A stretch of DNA of 64,000 nt from Symsagittifera roscoffensis. Its lineage: Eukaryota; Xenacoelomorpha; Acoela; Convolutidae. The stretch lies in the NCBI RefSeq assembly GCF_963678635.1, contig NC_087063.1:27523649-27587648 (forward strand), read 5' to 3'. Positions within the stretch are counted from its first letter, which is position 1; each line of letters begins with the position of its first letter. Below are positions 63,989 to 64,000 of the stretch, in pieces. Under the pieces are notes generated by a model. It was given only the letters and a program-made list of their open reading frames with translations, ran no database searches and was not told the DNA's origin. A program made the position numbers and the translations under genes.

Positions 63989-64000
63989 GTCGGTCCAAGT

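Larger units (their letters stand above)
47000..64000 (-). mobile_element. Element B: giant Ty3-like LTR retroelement, 3' 17 kb, start beyond window
   Basis: The order on minus is protease end, RT-RNase H, integrase, a macro-domain frame, an SGNH-hydrolase frame, a second SGNH-like frame, further unknown frames, a polypurine tract and an LTR. Pol order and a GPY/F-type integrase tail put it in the Ty3/gypsy group. At least 15.4 kb of internal sequence is in view and gag is not yet reached, so the whole element probably exceeds 19 kb. Base composition is near balanced, in contrast to the AT-rich surroundings and element A. It is broken in roughly ten places but still readable throughout, so it is of moderate to young age. 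It seems to have inserted into element A copy 3. Confidence 0.85.

Noticed and set aside
47000-64000. Element B as a Polinton or DNA virus because of its size and accessory genes
   Set aside because: No protein-primed polymerase, packaging ATPase or capsid genes are seen, while RT-RNase H, a polypurine tract and an LTR are present.

Overview
The window looks like nuclear DNA of an invertebrate animal. There are no bacterial operons, ribosome binding sites or rRNA genes. Host coding sequence appears only as short exons with GT donors and T-rich AG acceptors in an AT-rich background full of transposon remains. A nematode-like genome is plausible from the short acceptors and the kind of LTR elements, but nothing here fixes the species.

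Layout. 1-12,154 (minus): most of a Ty3/gypsy-type LTR retroelement, called element A here, with a 5' LTR, a long leader, a small basic ORF1, one long gag-pol frame and a possible envelope-position frame running off the left edge. It looks young, with very few breaks. It sits inside an older, heavily decayed relative (12,155 to about 15,800), which also carries a 323-bp hAT-type MITE with a perfect 8-bp target duplication. 15,800-40,650: host intron-like DNA. It holds a few convincing exons on both strands, tandem arrays, palindromes, MITEs, a tRNA-headed SINE candidate and a dispersed repeat family. 40,655-41,055: an LTR fragment of element A (minus). 41,551 to about 47,000: a third copy of element A (plus), cut off inside its gag/protease region.

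About 47,000-64,000 (minus): the 3' part of a very large, much more GC-rich Ty3-like element, element B, whose start lies beyond the right edge. In its 5'-3' order it carries the end of the protease, RT-RNase H, integrase, a frame with a TARG1/OARD1-like macro (ADP-ribose) domain, a frame with a clear SGNH/GDSL hydrolase domain, a second SGNH-like frame, a long series of unrecognised frames, a polypurine tract and an LTR. It is broken in roughly ten places.

The most interesting system is element B: more than 10 kb of extra coding sequence downstream of pol, with predicted ADP-ribose-binding and esterase-type domains, plus a roughly 40-bp unit repeated in its LTR and coding region in different reading frames. 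Second in interest are the features of element A shared between copies: a small ORF inside the LTR, paired 25-bp hairpin repeats in the leader, and an extra ORF1 overlapping gag.
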